64,000 bases of DNA, from assembly GCF_002224265.1 (NCBI RefSeq), contig NZ_CP012882.1, positions 1,178,001 through 1,242,000 on the forward strand, read 5' to 3'. This document shows, piece by piece, positions 8,855-17,876 of the stretch (position 1 is the stretch's first letter; every line of letters begins with the position of its first letter). This DNA is from Vibrio vulnificus NBRC 15645 = ATCC 27562. GTDB taxonomy: Bacteria; Pseudomonadota; Gammaproteobacteria; Enterobacterales; Vibrionaceae. Under the pieces are notes generated by a model, which was not told the DNA's origin, did no database searches, and saw nothing but the letters and a program-made list of their open reading frames with translations. The position numbers and the translations under genes were made by a program.

Positions 8855-10690
8855 ATGAAAAAAGCAACTCAAGATAATAAATTTATAAATATTTCCACGC
8901 CTTATGGGAAAGATGCGATTATTCTCAATTCTTTTGAATATAGAGAAGAAATGTCAGAGCTATTTTCATTGCGAGTTTATGCTTATTTTAATGGTCAAAA
9001 AGGCGAATTGAATCAAATCGTGGGTCAGCCAGTTATTATCAAAATGGATAATAATAGCCAAGTCATGTTGGAACCGAGATACTTCCATGGGTTTGTTGCA
9101 AAGGCAACACTAGCAGGAAGCCGAGTGACCAAATTTGAAGATGGTGAAAACTACAAAAAAATTGAGCTTGTTGTTGTGCCAAAATTGAATTTTGCGGACT
9201 ACAAAATCAACAGCCGAATCTTTCAAAATAAAGATATAAAAGAAATCATTTCATTAATTCTTGGTGAGCATGGCGTCGACTTTTCTTTTTCTCTGACCAA
9301 AAGCTATGCCAAGTATAACTACAAAGTTCAGTACGAAGAATCGGATCTACAGTTTGTTAAAAGACTCTTATCTGAGGAAGGGCTATCGTTCTGTTTCAGC
9401 CATACTAAATCTTCACATGTGATCGAGATATTTGATGATGCCAGCTATTACAAGCCAGGTGCTGAGTTTTTAATTGATTTCAATTCAGGTACCGCAGAGT
9501 TGGGCCATATCTCTTCGTGGCATGAAGCTCAATCGATGGTGATCATGCGTAGTCACAAAAGTGGTTATGACATGAAAAAGCCAGCTTCACACCCCAACAA
9601 TATAGCAAAAGGGAGCGAGTCCTTATTTACCGTTCCGAGCAGCGAGCATTATGAATATCTGGGTGAAGCGGAGTCAGGTGATCAGTACAAAACGAGAAAT
9701 ACTCACACGATCGAATCATTACAGCAAAACGCATACGTTTGTTCTGGAGAGTCGAGTTGCCGTTCCTTTGCGGTCGGCAGAAGTTTCAAATTTGGCAAGC
9801 ATGAAGACCCTAGCCGAATCGGCAAAGAGTTTGTGCTCTCATCGATTGTGATCAACGCTGCTGTTTTCAACCAAGTAGGTCATGGTGGCCCTTCAAATCA
9901 AGGTGTTAGGACTTACTTTACCTGCATTGAGTCAGGGAAAGTGCATCGTCCGGCGGTTAACTTTGTGAGGCCCGTTATTCGCGGAATCCAAACTGCGGTT
10001 GTGACAGGTAATAAGCAAGGTGAAATCTACGTCGATAAATATGGGCGGATAAAAGTTCAATTTCACTGGGATCGTGAAGGTAAGTTTGATACGACGAGTT
10101 CGTGCTGGATACGTGTCGCACAACAAATTGCAGGGAATGGCTGGGGAAGCTCGTTCCTACCAAGAGTGGGGCAAGAGGTCATCGTTGAATTTATCAATGG
10201 GGATCCGGATCAGCCAGTGGTGACAGGGTCGCTTTACAATGGGACGCAAGCGCCACCTTTTTCGTTGCCAGAGAAGAAGACCCAAAGTGGTTACCGTAGC
10301 CAGTCTGTAGAAAAAGGGGCGAGCAACTTCAACGAATTACGCTTTGAAGACAAACCGGGTGAGGAGCATGTCTATCTTCATGCGGAAAAGAACTTTCAAA
10401 TGGTCATCGAAGATTCCGCTGATGTCCTAGTTGAGAACAATAAGACCCAGAAAATTACCAACAACCTGACGGAGGAGGTTGGACAAAACGTCTCTGGGAA
10501 GATTGGGAAAAACTATTCACTCGACATTGGCGAAGTCCTCTCTCTCACCGCAGGCAAAAGCATCGAAATTAAAGTGGGCGGCGCTTCGATTCAGATGTCG
10601 AGTTCGGGGGAGATCAATATTAAAGGCAACAAAATAGCCATTAATGGTGCCTCGATTGCCTTAAAAGCTGGCCAGATTTCACTGAACTAG
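8855..10690 (+). CDS. vgrG: T6SS spike protein VgrG (TssI)
   Basis: VgrG trimers form the spike at the tip of the Hcp tube. The protein starts with a gp27-like region (SPYGKDAIILNSFEYREEMSELFSL style, about residues 10-350) and continues with the gp5/OB part ending in VDKYGRIKVQFHWDREGKFDT and SCWIRVAQ, then GSSFLPRVGQEVIVEFINGDPDQPVVTGS. A C-terminal beta-helix needle follows. I see no extra effector domain. An in-frame TTG lies at 8834, but the ATG at 8855 has AAAGAAG seven bases upstream and is preferred (611 residues). The PAAR gene follows 9 bp downstream. Confidence 0.96.
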   Translation: MKKATQDNKFINISTPYGKDAIILNSFEYREEMSELFSLRVYAYFNGQKGELNQIVGQPVIIKMDNNSQVMLEPRYFHGFVAKATLAGSRVTKFEDGENYKKIELVVVPKLNFADYKINSRIFQNKDIKEIISLILGEHGVDFSFSLTKSYAKYNYKVQYEESDLQFVKRLLSEEGLSFCFSHTKSSHVIEIFDDASYYKPGAEFLIDFNSGTAELGHISSWHEAQSMVIMRSHKSGYDMKKPASHPNNIAKGSESLFTVPSSEHYEYLGEAESGDQYKTRNTHTIESLQQNAYVCSGESSCRSFAVGRSFKFGKHEDPSRIGKEFVLSSIVINAAVFNQVGHGGPSNQGVRTYFTCIESGKVHRPAVNFVRPVIRGIQTAVVTGNKQGEIYVDKYGRIKVQFHWDREGKFDTTSSCWIRVAQQIAGNGWGSSFLPRVGQEVIVEFINGDPDQPVVTGSLYNGTQAPPFSLPEKKTQSGYRSQSVEKGASNFNELRFEDKPGEEHVYLHAEKNFQMVIEDSADVLVENNKTQKITNNLTEEVGQNVSGKIGKNYSLDIGEVLSLTAGKSIEIKVGGASIQMSSSGEINIKGNKIAINGASIALKAGQISLN

Positions 10691-10699
10691 GAAGAACAC

Positions 10700-10990
10700 A
10701 TGGGTAAACCTGCATCTGTCATTGGTTGTTTTCACGTCTGTCCGAAAAAGACAGGGAAGATTCCCCATGTTGGAGGCCCTGTCGTCACGGGCTCACCGAA
10801 TGTAAAAATAGGAGGTATACCTGCCGCGAGAGAAGGAGACAAGCTGATATGCGTTGGTCCTCCCGACAGTATTTCAAGCGGTTCATCGTCAGTAAAAATT
10901 AACGGCAAGCCAGCCGCTCGGATGGGTGATAGCACTTCTCACGGTGGCAAAATATTGGTTGGTGTCCCTACAGTGTTGATTGGAGATTAG
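10700..10990 (+). CDS. PAAR-domain spike tip protein
   Basis: PAAR proteins sharpen the VgrG spike and attach effectors to it. This 96-residue protein is one PAAR domain with no extension. It shows the repeated glycine-rich turns GSPNVKIGGIPAAREGDKL and then SSVKINGKPAARMGDSTSHGG, including the PAAR motif itself twice, and the conserved Cys/His residues that bind zinc (H-x-C near the start, C51-region, SHGG near the end). It lies between vgrG and the gene at 10991 with no gap, so the two are probably coupled. The Rhs effector downstream lacks its own PAAR domain, so this protein probably provides the tip for it. Confidence 0.93.
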   Translation: MGKPASVIGCFHVCPKKTGKIPHVGGPVVTGSPNVKIGGIPAAREGDKLICVGPPDSISSGSSSVKINGKPAARMGDSTSHGGKILVGVPTVLIGD

Positions 10991-11899
10991 ATGGCGCTCG
11001 AACTCAATCCACACGCGGTTTATGTTGGTTCTCACAATCTGGCGACTCAAGAAAATTTAGGAACGATTGAGCCACCTCAGTGGTGCGATGATCTGTTTTA
11101 TTCTGGAAATAGCTATAAAACATTCGCACATCAATCAGCGTCTCTATTGGTTCGTTTGCAGGAGCTGATTGCGCATTATTCAGCAGACATTTCTAGGATC
11201 CCTACACAAGCGACGATTTTCTTCTTGTTACCTGAACTAGCGACGCAAGATGAGGTACTAAAGCTGGTGAAGAAACTCAACAAGGTACTGGGTGACACGT
11301 CTAGCGGTCAGCGTTCTATATTTTGTTACCCCTATGGGAATGCCTCTTTTTTGGTTGCCTTCGAGCGAATCATGCATTGTCTCGAGCGCCATGAGTGCTG
11401 GGTGTTGTCCGTGGATACCTCGTCTCTATTTTGTGTAGGCAGTGAATATCAACTTTTTGAAGACATAAAAACGGATTCATTACTCTTGGTGCACATTGCA
11501 CGTTCTACATACGGTCTAGAACCTTCGAAAGTTCAGTTTGACCGTTATTCCAGTCACTACGAAAGTGGCACTCCCAGAGTGATGGCGTCGTTGTCTCAAA
11601 TGTGTCAGAGAGAATTAACGGAACTCATGTTACCTCTAGACGGTGCTGATATGCCTATTTGGCATTCCCAACTACACCGTTTTTCGCCTTGGGTAACAGA
11701 AAACACAAGCTATTTGTTCTCCAGCACATTGGTGGGGCAACTTGGTGCTGGAACCGGGTTATATAAGGCGCTTCATGCCTATCAAAAACAGTTGCAAGAT
11801 CCACATAAGCCCTTTCATGTCTTACAGATTGATGCTGAAGAGCAGGGGTTAGCTGTGGGTATTTTGTATCGTTGGAGCAGTCGTTCGGAAGATAAGTAA
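10991..11899 (+). CDS. Probable effector-loading protein between PAAR and Rhs genes (unknown family)
   Basis: I do not firmly recognise this 302-residue protein. It has no signal peptide or membrane segment, so it should be cytoplasmic. The stretch around 125-175 (AFERIMHCLERHECWVLSVD, then a block with LLLVHIARSTYGLE) is weakly like a decayed thiolase/ketosynthase fold, a type of protein sometimes found beside vgrG-PAAR-effector genes. The thiolase active-site cysteine pattern is not evident. I do not see the pattern of the common DUF4123 adaptors. It starts 1 bp after the PAAR stop and ends directly before the Rhs start, so the three genes are almost surely co-made. A role as chaperone or adaptor for the Rhs effector is inferred from position only. 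Confidence 0.5.
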   Translation: MALELNPHAVYVGSHNLATQENLGTIEPPQWCDDLFYSGNSYKTFAHQSASLLVRLQELIAHYSADISRIPTQATIFFLLPELATQDEVLKLVKKLNKVLGDTSSGQRSIFCYPYGNASFLVAFERIMHCLERHECWVLSVDTSSLFCVGSEYQLFEDIKTDSLLLVHIARSTYGLEPSKVQFDRYSSHYESGTPRVMASLSQMCQRELTELMLPLDGADMPIWHSQLHRFSPWVTENTSYLFSSTLVGQLGAGTGLYKALHAYQKQLQDPHKPFHVLQIDAEEQGLAVGILYRWSSRSEDK

Positions 11900-14800
11900 A
11901 TGAATGGACAACGGATAGTCAAAATCTCTGCCTACGATGGATCGTTACACTATTTCTCAGACCAGCCAATCGCTGAAGGGAAGACACTGCACTTCTCGAC
12001 AGAATTGGTTGCTCAACAGTTTGTCGAAAAATTTAAGCTTGCTTCGTTAGAAGACATCGCCGAGGTAAGCGGTTGGTTGGGCGATCATATACCCCAAAGT
12101 CCCTTTCGCGATGAAAAAGTCTTCGAAGATTACGTCGCGTCGCTGAGTGCGGCACTGGCAGCAAGAAGGCTGCATGTCGTTCAGTTTGAAAGCGTGACGC
12201 CAGCATCATTAAAACCAACGATTTTAACACCACCACCTCAAAACCAAGAGTCAAAACCCGCGTCAGATGGGAAAACAGAGAGCCAAACCAGTGATGACAA
12301 AACTTGTGACGAAGCGCAAGCCGAAAGCAGTAAACATCATGAAAAAGCCGGCGATCCGGTTTCTATGGTGACGGGTGAAGAAATCCTAACACTGTGTGAC
12401 TTAACACTTCATCATCGCTTGAGTTTTTCTCGCACCTATCGTTCCTCATTTTGTCTTTTAGACACTGGCTTAGGACATGGTTGGCGACATAGTTTCGACT
12501 ACCAGATGCACGACGTACACTCTGAAAAAGGATCGCTTACGGGGTGGTATTTTTGCGATGAGATGGGCGACGTCATTGAGTTTCCCGCCGTGAATCAAGG
12601 TGCGGTGAGTTATCAAACTTACGTAGGAGCAAGTTGCTTCCATCACGAAAATGGTTATTTGTTGGTCACGTTGGCGAATGGTACCCAGTACAAGTTTGAA
12701 CGGAAGAATGATACTTGGTTAATTAAACAAATCAGAACGACAGCGATTGATTTAATTGATCTGGATTATTCCTCAAAACAGCGTTTGGTAGGCATTCGCT
12801 ATAACAAACAGCACTGTGCAGAGCTTCAATATGATCGAAGAGGCCATCTGGTTGAAGTCCGGCTCCCCGATTCCGGGAAGGTGTTGGCGAGCTATCAATA
12901 TGACGCGCAAGACAATTTAACGGCGGCAACCAATCAGCATGGTCAAACAGAAAGCTACTTCTACTCAGAGAGTCATTTGCTCAAACGAAGGCAGCGTCAA
13001 TCGGGATTTAGTCACTATTTCGAGTGGTCAACAGAAGGGCCGGAAGCCAAATGTCTTCGTAATTATGGCGATGACGGTACTTACGATTATCAATTTCACT
13101 ACCAAGATGAAACATCAAGTTATCGCGATACCTTGGGGCATCAATGGTCATTTGAACACAATGCCCATGGCAAACTAAGCTCAAAACGCAGCCCAGAAGG
13201 CCGAGAGTGGCGCTGGGAATACGATGACAACGGACGACTCGTGCGCGCGATACAACCCAGCGGTGAGACAGTGTGCTACCAATACAATGCGTATGGTCAG
13301 AAAACAAAAGCGCGTCATTCCAGTGGGGCCACGACAGGTTATCAATACAACGCACTCGGCCAGCAAACAGCCATTCGTTATCCAAACGGCTCATTAGAGC
13401 AACGCCAGTACAATATATTAGGTTTACTGACGGCTTTGTGCGATTCAAACGGTAAACGGACGGATTGTCGTTATGACAAGTTTGGCCGTGTTATCGAACG
13501 TAAAGCATCGGATGGTGAAAGCCATCAATGGTGGTGGAATGATGCCCATCAGATGATCGCTCATCAAGCCAATCAAACATTGCTACGCTACAGTTACAAC
13601 CAAGAACATCGGCTCGATGGCATTGCATATCCCAACGGAATGGTGACCGCATTTGAGCATGATACCAATGGCCATCTGACCAAAACCGTTACCTACAGTG
13701 AAGAGGATGACCTACAGCATGAAGTCCGTTACCGATATGATGAATGCGGGCGAGTAACACACCTTATTACCCCTGCAGGAACGAGCACGATTGAGTGGGG
13801 TTTGCTGGCACAGCCTAATGCAATCATTCGCCCTGATGGGGGAGAGCTTGCTTTTCGGTATGATGGAGAAAGGAACCTCGTTGGAATTTCTCGCAGTGAC
13901 GCATGTGATTTTCTGTTTACGCTGTCACCAGACGACTATGTCACTGAAACGCAGAATTTTGATGGTGTCACTACTCAGTATCACTATGATTTAGCCGGAA
14001 GACTCTCCCGTTTAGAAAGTGGCGAACGTCAAGTCGTCTATTCCTATGACGCAGAAGGTAATCTTTGTCTGGTCAAGGCGGGGGCGACACATGGTGTGTC
14101 GGAAAACCGATACCAGTTTACTCACGGGTCGCAACTACGTTTGGCAACCAACCATGCGTGTACAATTCAGTACCAATACTCATCTGGTGGTCAGCTATCT
14201 CAGCAAATTCAGGGGCAGCACAGGATTGATTATCACCATAACGCATCAGGGCAACTTAGCCAGTTGCTTCTAGCAGATGGCAGCCAAGTGACTTATGCCT
14301 ATACCGCCTACGGTCAGTTGGCGGCTATTTCAATGGGTGAGAAGCAGCCTTGTGTGCATTTTGACTATGACTCCATGGGGCGAATCTGCTCGGTTTACTA
14401 TGGACAAGATCAAGAACAGAAAAGGTTTGATGGTATTGGCCGGCTGTCTCAACAGCAGTGGAACAACCGAAGCAGAAAATACCACTATGATACCGCTCAT
14501 CAGCTCGCCATTATTATCGACAGTGTACAGGGTACATCGCATTACCAATACGACAGCCTAGGCCAGCTCACTCGCGCCAAAACCGCGCATCAGGAAGAAA
14601 TCTACCGATTCGACAGCTTTGGCAATCCAAGTGAAGCGGATTGTCTGCTAATGGGTGACAGATTGGTTGAACACAACGGCTGGCGCTTCCAGTATGACGC
14701 TCATGGCAATCAGATTTGTGCAGAGGGAGAGGGGAACGCGCAGTATCGATGCTTCAACGCACTCAATCAGCTCGTACAAGTCGACAGTGATGGGGTACTT

Positions 14801-16447
14801 TCTCATTTTGACTACGATGCGCTGGGGCGTCGTAGTCGCAAAGTGACAGAAACTGGCACCACCGAGTTTATCTGGCAGGGAAGCCAGTTAATTGGCGAGT
14901 ATCACAACGGAAAGTACCGTTGGTATTTTTATCTGCCCAACAGTCACACGCCAATCATGCTGGTGGAAGATGAGCAATGCTACTTCTACCAATGTGACCA
15001 AATTGGCACACCTTTGGCTTTGGTGGATGAACAAGGCTCCGTTGTTTGGCAAGCCCGTTACGACACATACGGACGTGCGCACATTGAGGTGGAGAGCGTT
15101 GGCAACCCGCTCCGTTTTCAAGGGCAATATCACGATGTGGAAACAGGGCTTCACTACAACCTTGCCCGTTACTACGACCCAAAAAACGGGCGCTTTATTC
15201 AGCCAGACCCGATTGGGCTTTTAGGCGGCGTAAACCATTATCAATATGCTCCCAATCCGGTGATGTGGGTAGACCCGCATGGTTTATGTGCCAAAGAGGA
15301 CACTCCTGCAATAAAAGCTGGCGTGAACGATACCCAACCGCAACAGCCGATGTTTTACGCGATGGGCTCAGGCAATTACGCCAGTGCGGTGAAAACAGCA
15401 AGCCCAACTTATCAGTTACATGCTGAAATATCTGACGTCCAAGATGTAACCCAGCATAGTGGCCTAGCTGATAAAATTGCACATCCTCAGCTTCCAAACG
15501 TCGAGCAAGGTGCAGGTGCGGTTGGCTTAGATAAGGTCCAGCAACGACAGTTGCGTTACCAACAAAGGATTCAATTGCTAAAAAATACGTCTGGCATACC
15601 TGAAATCAAACAAGCACATGAGCGTCTTAGTTTTAATAACGATAATATTATTCGGGCAGAAGCGGCACAATATGTTTATAGGGTCGACGAATATAATCGT
15701 GGTGCTATTGCTGTGTTGCCAGAGCCTCCTATAGGATTGGAGATAATTAATCCCGTAGATATCGGGTTGACTCAGGATGATTTTACCAATAAAAAATCGG
15801 GCTTTGGCGCAGCATTATTCAAGTCTAAAATAAACGGTGAGACTATGCTAACTTACCGCGGTACAAACAATAAGCATACTGGCTTTGCGGACTGGTCCAC
15901 TAACATTAAACAAGGTGTGGGATTTGAAACAGACCAATATAATCAGGCGATGCGTTTAGCTATCAGAACGCAGCAAGCTATAGGTGATGACTATGCAATT
16001 GTAGGTCATTCGTTGGGTGGAGGACTAGCTTCTTCAGGAGTTGCGGTAACAGGCCAGTCAGGATTTACTTTTAACTCCGCAGGTTTACATCCGAATACTG
16101 CCCTACGAAAGGGTGGCGGCTCGTTGGCTGAAATCAATAAGCTGATCACAACCCAAGCTGTTAAGGGAGAGGTTTTAACAATGGTACAAAGCTCTGGAGC
16201 AAAAGCAGTTTTAGCTGGAGCCGCTGGTGCTTTAGGTGGAACAAAAGTAGCTATGCTAGCGGCCATTGGTATCAATGCGTTAGATGTGTTGCCCAAAGCA
16301 GTTGGTACGATGCGTGATCTTCCTAGTGTTCAAGGAGGAAATCCAGTGACCCGACATGGTATGGAGCAAGTTGTAGAGGGGATTGAGGCGCAAAAAGCAA
16401 AGGATTTAGCAACGCTAAACAGTTACTCAAAGGCATACTATGGTTAA
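11900..16447 (+). CDS. T6SS Rhs effector with C-terminal lipase-like toxin domain
   Basis: A 1515-residue Rhs protein, probably a T6SS cargo effector carried by the VgrG/PAAR tip. Order: an N-terminal region of about 150 residues, the motif GDPVSMVTGEE that opens the Rhs shell, many YD/RHS repeats (e.g. YDALGRRSRK, YDTYGRAHIEVESVGNPLRFQGQYHD), the core end LARYYDPKNGRFIQPDPIGLLGG and WVDPHGL (about residues 1090-1130, where Rhs tips are usually self-cleaved), then a variable tip. The tip contains VGHSLGGG near residue 1370, a G-x-S-x-G serine-hydrolase elbow like class 3 lipases, preceded by TYRGTNNKHTGFADWSTN. I infer a phospholipase or lipase toxin. Its stop overlaps the immunity gene start by 8 bp. 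Confidence 0.9.
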   Translation: MNGQRIVKISAYDGSLHYFSDQPIAEGKTLHFSTELVAQQFVEKFKLASLEDIAEVSGWLGDHIPQSPFRDEKVFEDYVASLSAALAARRLHVVQFESVTPASLKPTILTPPPQNQESKPASDGKTESQTSDDKTCDEAQAESSKHHEKAGDPVSMVTGEEILTLCDLTLHHRLSFSRTYRSSFCLLDTGLGHGWRHSFDYQMHDVHSEKGSLTGWYFCDEMGDVIEFPAVNQGAVSYQTYVGASCFHHENGYLLVTLANGTQYKFERKNDTWLIKQIRTTAIDLIDLDYSSKQRLVGIRYNKQHCAELQYDRRGHLVEVRLPDSGKVLASYQYDAQDNLTAATNQHGQTESYFYSESHLLKRRQRQSGFSHYFEWSTEGPEAKCLRNYGDDGTYDYQFHYQDETSSYRDTLGHQWSFEHNAHGKLSSKRSPEGREWRWEYDDNGRLVRAIQPSGETVCYQYNAYGQKTKARHSSGATTGYQYNALGQQTAIRYPNGSLEQRQYNILGLLTALCDSNGKRTDCRYDKFGRVIERKASDGESHQWWWNDAHQMIAHQANQTLLRYSYNQEHRLDGIAYPNGMVTAFEHDTNGHLTKTVTYSEEDDLQHEVRYRYDECGRVTHLITPAGTSTIEWGLLAQPNAIIRPDGGELAFRYDGERNLVGISRSDACDFLFTLSPDDYVTETQNFDGVTTQYHYDLAGRLSRLESGERQVVYSYDAEGNLCLVKAGATHGVSENRYQFTHGSQLRLATNHACTIQYQYSSGGQLSQQIQGQHRIDYHHNASGQLSQLLLADGSQVTYAYTAYGQLAAISMGEKQPCVHFDYDSMGRICSVYYGQDQEQKRFDGIGRLSQQQWNNRSRKYHYDTAHQLAIIIDSVQGTSHYQYDSLGQLTRAKTAHQEEIYRFDSFGNPSEADCLLMGDRLVEHNGWRFQYDAHGNQICAEGEGNAQYRCFNALNQLVQVDSDGVLSHFDYDALGRRSRKVTETGTTEFIWQGSQLIGEYHNGKYRWYFYLPNSHTPIMLVEDEQCYFYQCDQIGTPLALVDEQGSVVWQARYDTYGRAHIEVESVGNPLRFQGQYHDVETGLHYNLARYYDPKNGRFIQPDPIGLLGGVNHYQYAPNPVMWVDPHGLCAKEDTPAIKAGVNDTQPQQPMFYAMGSGNYASAVKTASPTYQLHAEISDVQDVTQHSGLADKIAHPQLPNVEQGAGAVGLDKVQQRQLRYQQRIQLLKNTSGIPEIKQAHERLSFNNDNIIRAEAAQYVYRVDEYNRGAIAVLPEPPIGLEIINPVDIGLTQDDFTNKKSGFGAALFKSKINGETMLTYRGTNNKHTGFADWSTNIKQGVGFETDQYNQAMRLAIRTQQAIGDDYAIVGHSLGGGLASSGVAVTGQSGFTFNSAGLHPNTALRKGGGSLAEINKLITTQAVKGEVLTMVQSSGAKAVLAGAAGALGGTKVAMLAAIGINALDVLPKAVGTMRDLPSVQGGNPVTRHGMEQVVEGIEAQKAKDLATLNSYSKAYYG
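14816..15423 (+). repeat. Rhs core direct repeat, copy 1
   Basis: This 608-bp part of the intact Rhs gene is repeated at 17269-17876 with a constant offset of 2453 bp and no visible indel; only scattered bases differ. It covers the last conserved part of the Rhs core and the first residues of the tip (through the peptide PTYQLHA). It ends exactly where the two toxin tips diverge, so it can serve as the homology for swapping tips. Confidence 0.9.
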
Positions 16448-17267
16448 TTGGAAACGATTATTTTCAGCAACAAACAAAATATTGTCAGTGTTAATGATCG
16501 CGCTTCTTAGCCTGTTAAGCGGCTGCAAGTTTGAAGGAAAAGACATGAAAGCAGATTTATTTTTTGACGCGAAGATGGTTAGCCTGTTACACGCTATACA
16601 GCGTAAGGATTCCGCAGCGGCAAAGGCAATGTTAGCGCAAGGGGTTGAGCTGAACGTGCGTGGTGAAGAGGGCATTACACCATTACTGTGGCTGATTATG
16701 CAAAAAGACCTCAGTGCCGTTGAACTGGCATTGCAACTGGGGGCGGATCCTAACTTCCCTGCCATGATTGAGATCAACCGCACAGGGCCCAAACCCGCGC
16801 AGCCGTTGGCAATTATTGCAGGTGATGGTGACAATAAGTTGTTTCGCTTGTTGTTGAACTATGGCGCTAGCCCCAATTCTCGTGATGATTCTACCGGGCA
16901 TCCCGCGCTATTTCGTTGCATCGGGCATGACAATTGGCAACAGTTTACTTGGCTACTGGAAAAAGGTGTCGATATCAATGCTACGGATAATTCGAACGAC
17001 AATGCTGCACTCTATGCCTCAACTTTATTGAAATACGATTTTGTCGTTAAGTTACTTGAACTTGGAATTGATTATAACAGGCCAAATAGTATTGGGATTA
17101 CACTCGCACATGCAGTAGAGACTAATTTTGCAAATAATCGCAAGAATCCAGGTTTTAGGTTGAGTGAAGATATGCATAAGGCGAAAGCCATGCTCGAAGA
17201 GAGAGGCGTTGTGTTTCCGCCGCCCACGCCTAGAGAGGTTCGAGAGGCGTTAAAGCAAGGGCAATAA
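16440..17267 (+). CDS. Ankyrin-repeat lipoprotein, probable immunity protein for the Rhs lipase
   Basis: A 275-residue protein with a signal peptide and lipobox LLSGC (Cys29, followed by K), so it is probably a lipoprotein exported to the periplasm and sorted to the outer membrane. The mature part has ankyrin-type repeats (EEGITPLLWLIMQKDLSAVELALQLGADPN, then DKLFRLLLNYGASPN-like and WLLEKGVDINATD units). Its ATG lies inside the last codons of the Rhs gene, the standard layout for a toxin and its immunity protein. Ankyrin lipoproteins are known partners of T6SS lipase effectors. A periplasmic site for immunity fits a lipase that attacks membranes from the periplasm. A close paralogue lies at 19260-20090. 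Confidence 0.85.
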   Translation: MVNWKRLFSATNKILSVLMIALLSLLSGCKFEGKDMKADLFFDAKMVSLLHAIQRKDSAAAKAMLAQGVELNVRGEEGITPLLWLIMQKDLSAVELALQLGADPNFPAMIEINRTGPKPAQPLAIIAGDGDNKLFRLLLNYGASPNSRDDSTGHPALFRCIGHDNWQQFTWLLEKGVDINATDNSNDNAALYASTLLKYDFVVKLLELGIDYNRPNSIGITLAHAVETNFANNRKNPGFRLSEDMHKAKAMLEERGVVFPPPTPREVREALKQGQ

Positions 17268-17268
17268 A

Positions 17269-17876
17269 GATGCATTAGCGCGTCGTAGTCGCAAAGTGAC
17301 AGAAACTGGCACCACTGAGTTTATCTGGCAGGGGAGCCAGTTAATTGGCGAGTATCACAACGGAAAGTACCGTTGGTATTTTTATCTGCCCAACAGTCAC
17401 ACGCCAATCATGCTGGTGGAAGATGAACAATGCTACTTCTACCAATGTGACCAAATTGGCACACCTTTGGCTCTGGTGGATGAACAAGGCTACGTTGTTT
17501 GGCAAGCCCGTTACGATACATACGGACGTGCGCACATTGAGGTGGAGAGCGTTGGCAACCCGCTCCGTTTTCAAGGGCAATATCACGATGTGGAAACAGG
17601 GCTTCACTACAACCTTGCCCGTTACTACGACCCAAGAACCGGGCGCTTTATTCAGCCAGACCCGATTGGGCTTTTAGGCGGCATAAACCATTATCAATAT
17701 GCTCCCAATCCGGTGATGTGGGTAGACCCGCATGGCTTATGTGCCAAAGAGGACACTCCTGCAATAAACGCCGGCGTGAACGATACCCAGCCGCAACAGC
17801 CAATGTTTTACGCGATGGGCTCAGGCAATTACGCCAGTGCGGTGAAAACAGCCAGCCCGACTTATCAGTTACATGC
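17269..17876 (+). repeat. Rhs core direct repeat, copy 2
   Basis: Second copy of the 608-bp Rhs core segment at 14816-15423. It begins 2 bp after the stop of the first ankyrin gene, in the middle of a Rhs codon series, with no start region of its own. This is the signature of a displaced Rhs tail left behind when a new tail was inserted upstream. Confidence 0.9.

Noticed and set aside
17345-17677. Overlapping 110-residue frame repeated at 14892-15224
   Set aside because: It is an alternative frame of the duplicated Rhs core; it is repeated only because the DNA is repeated.
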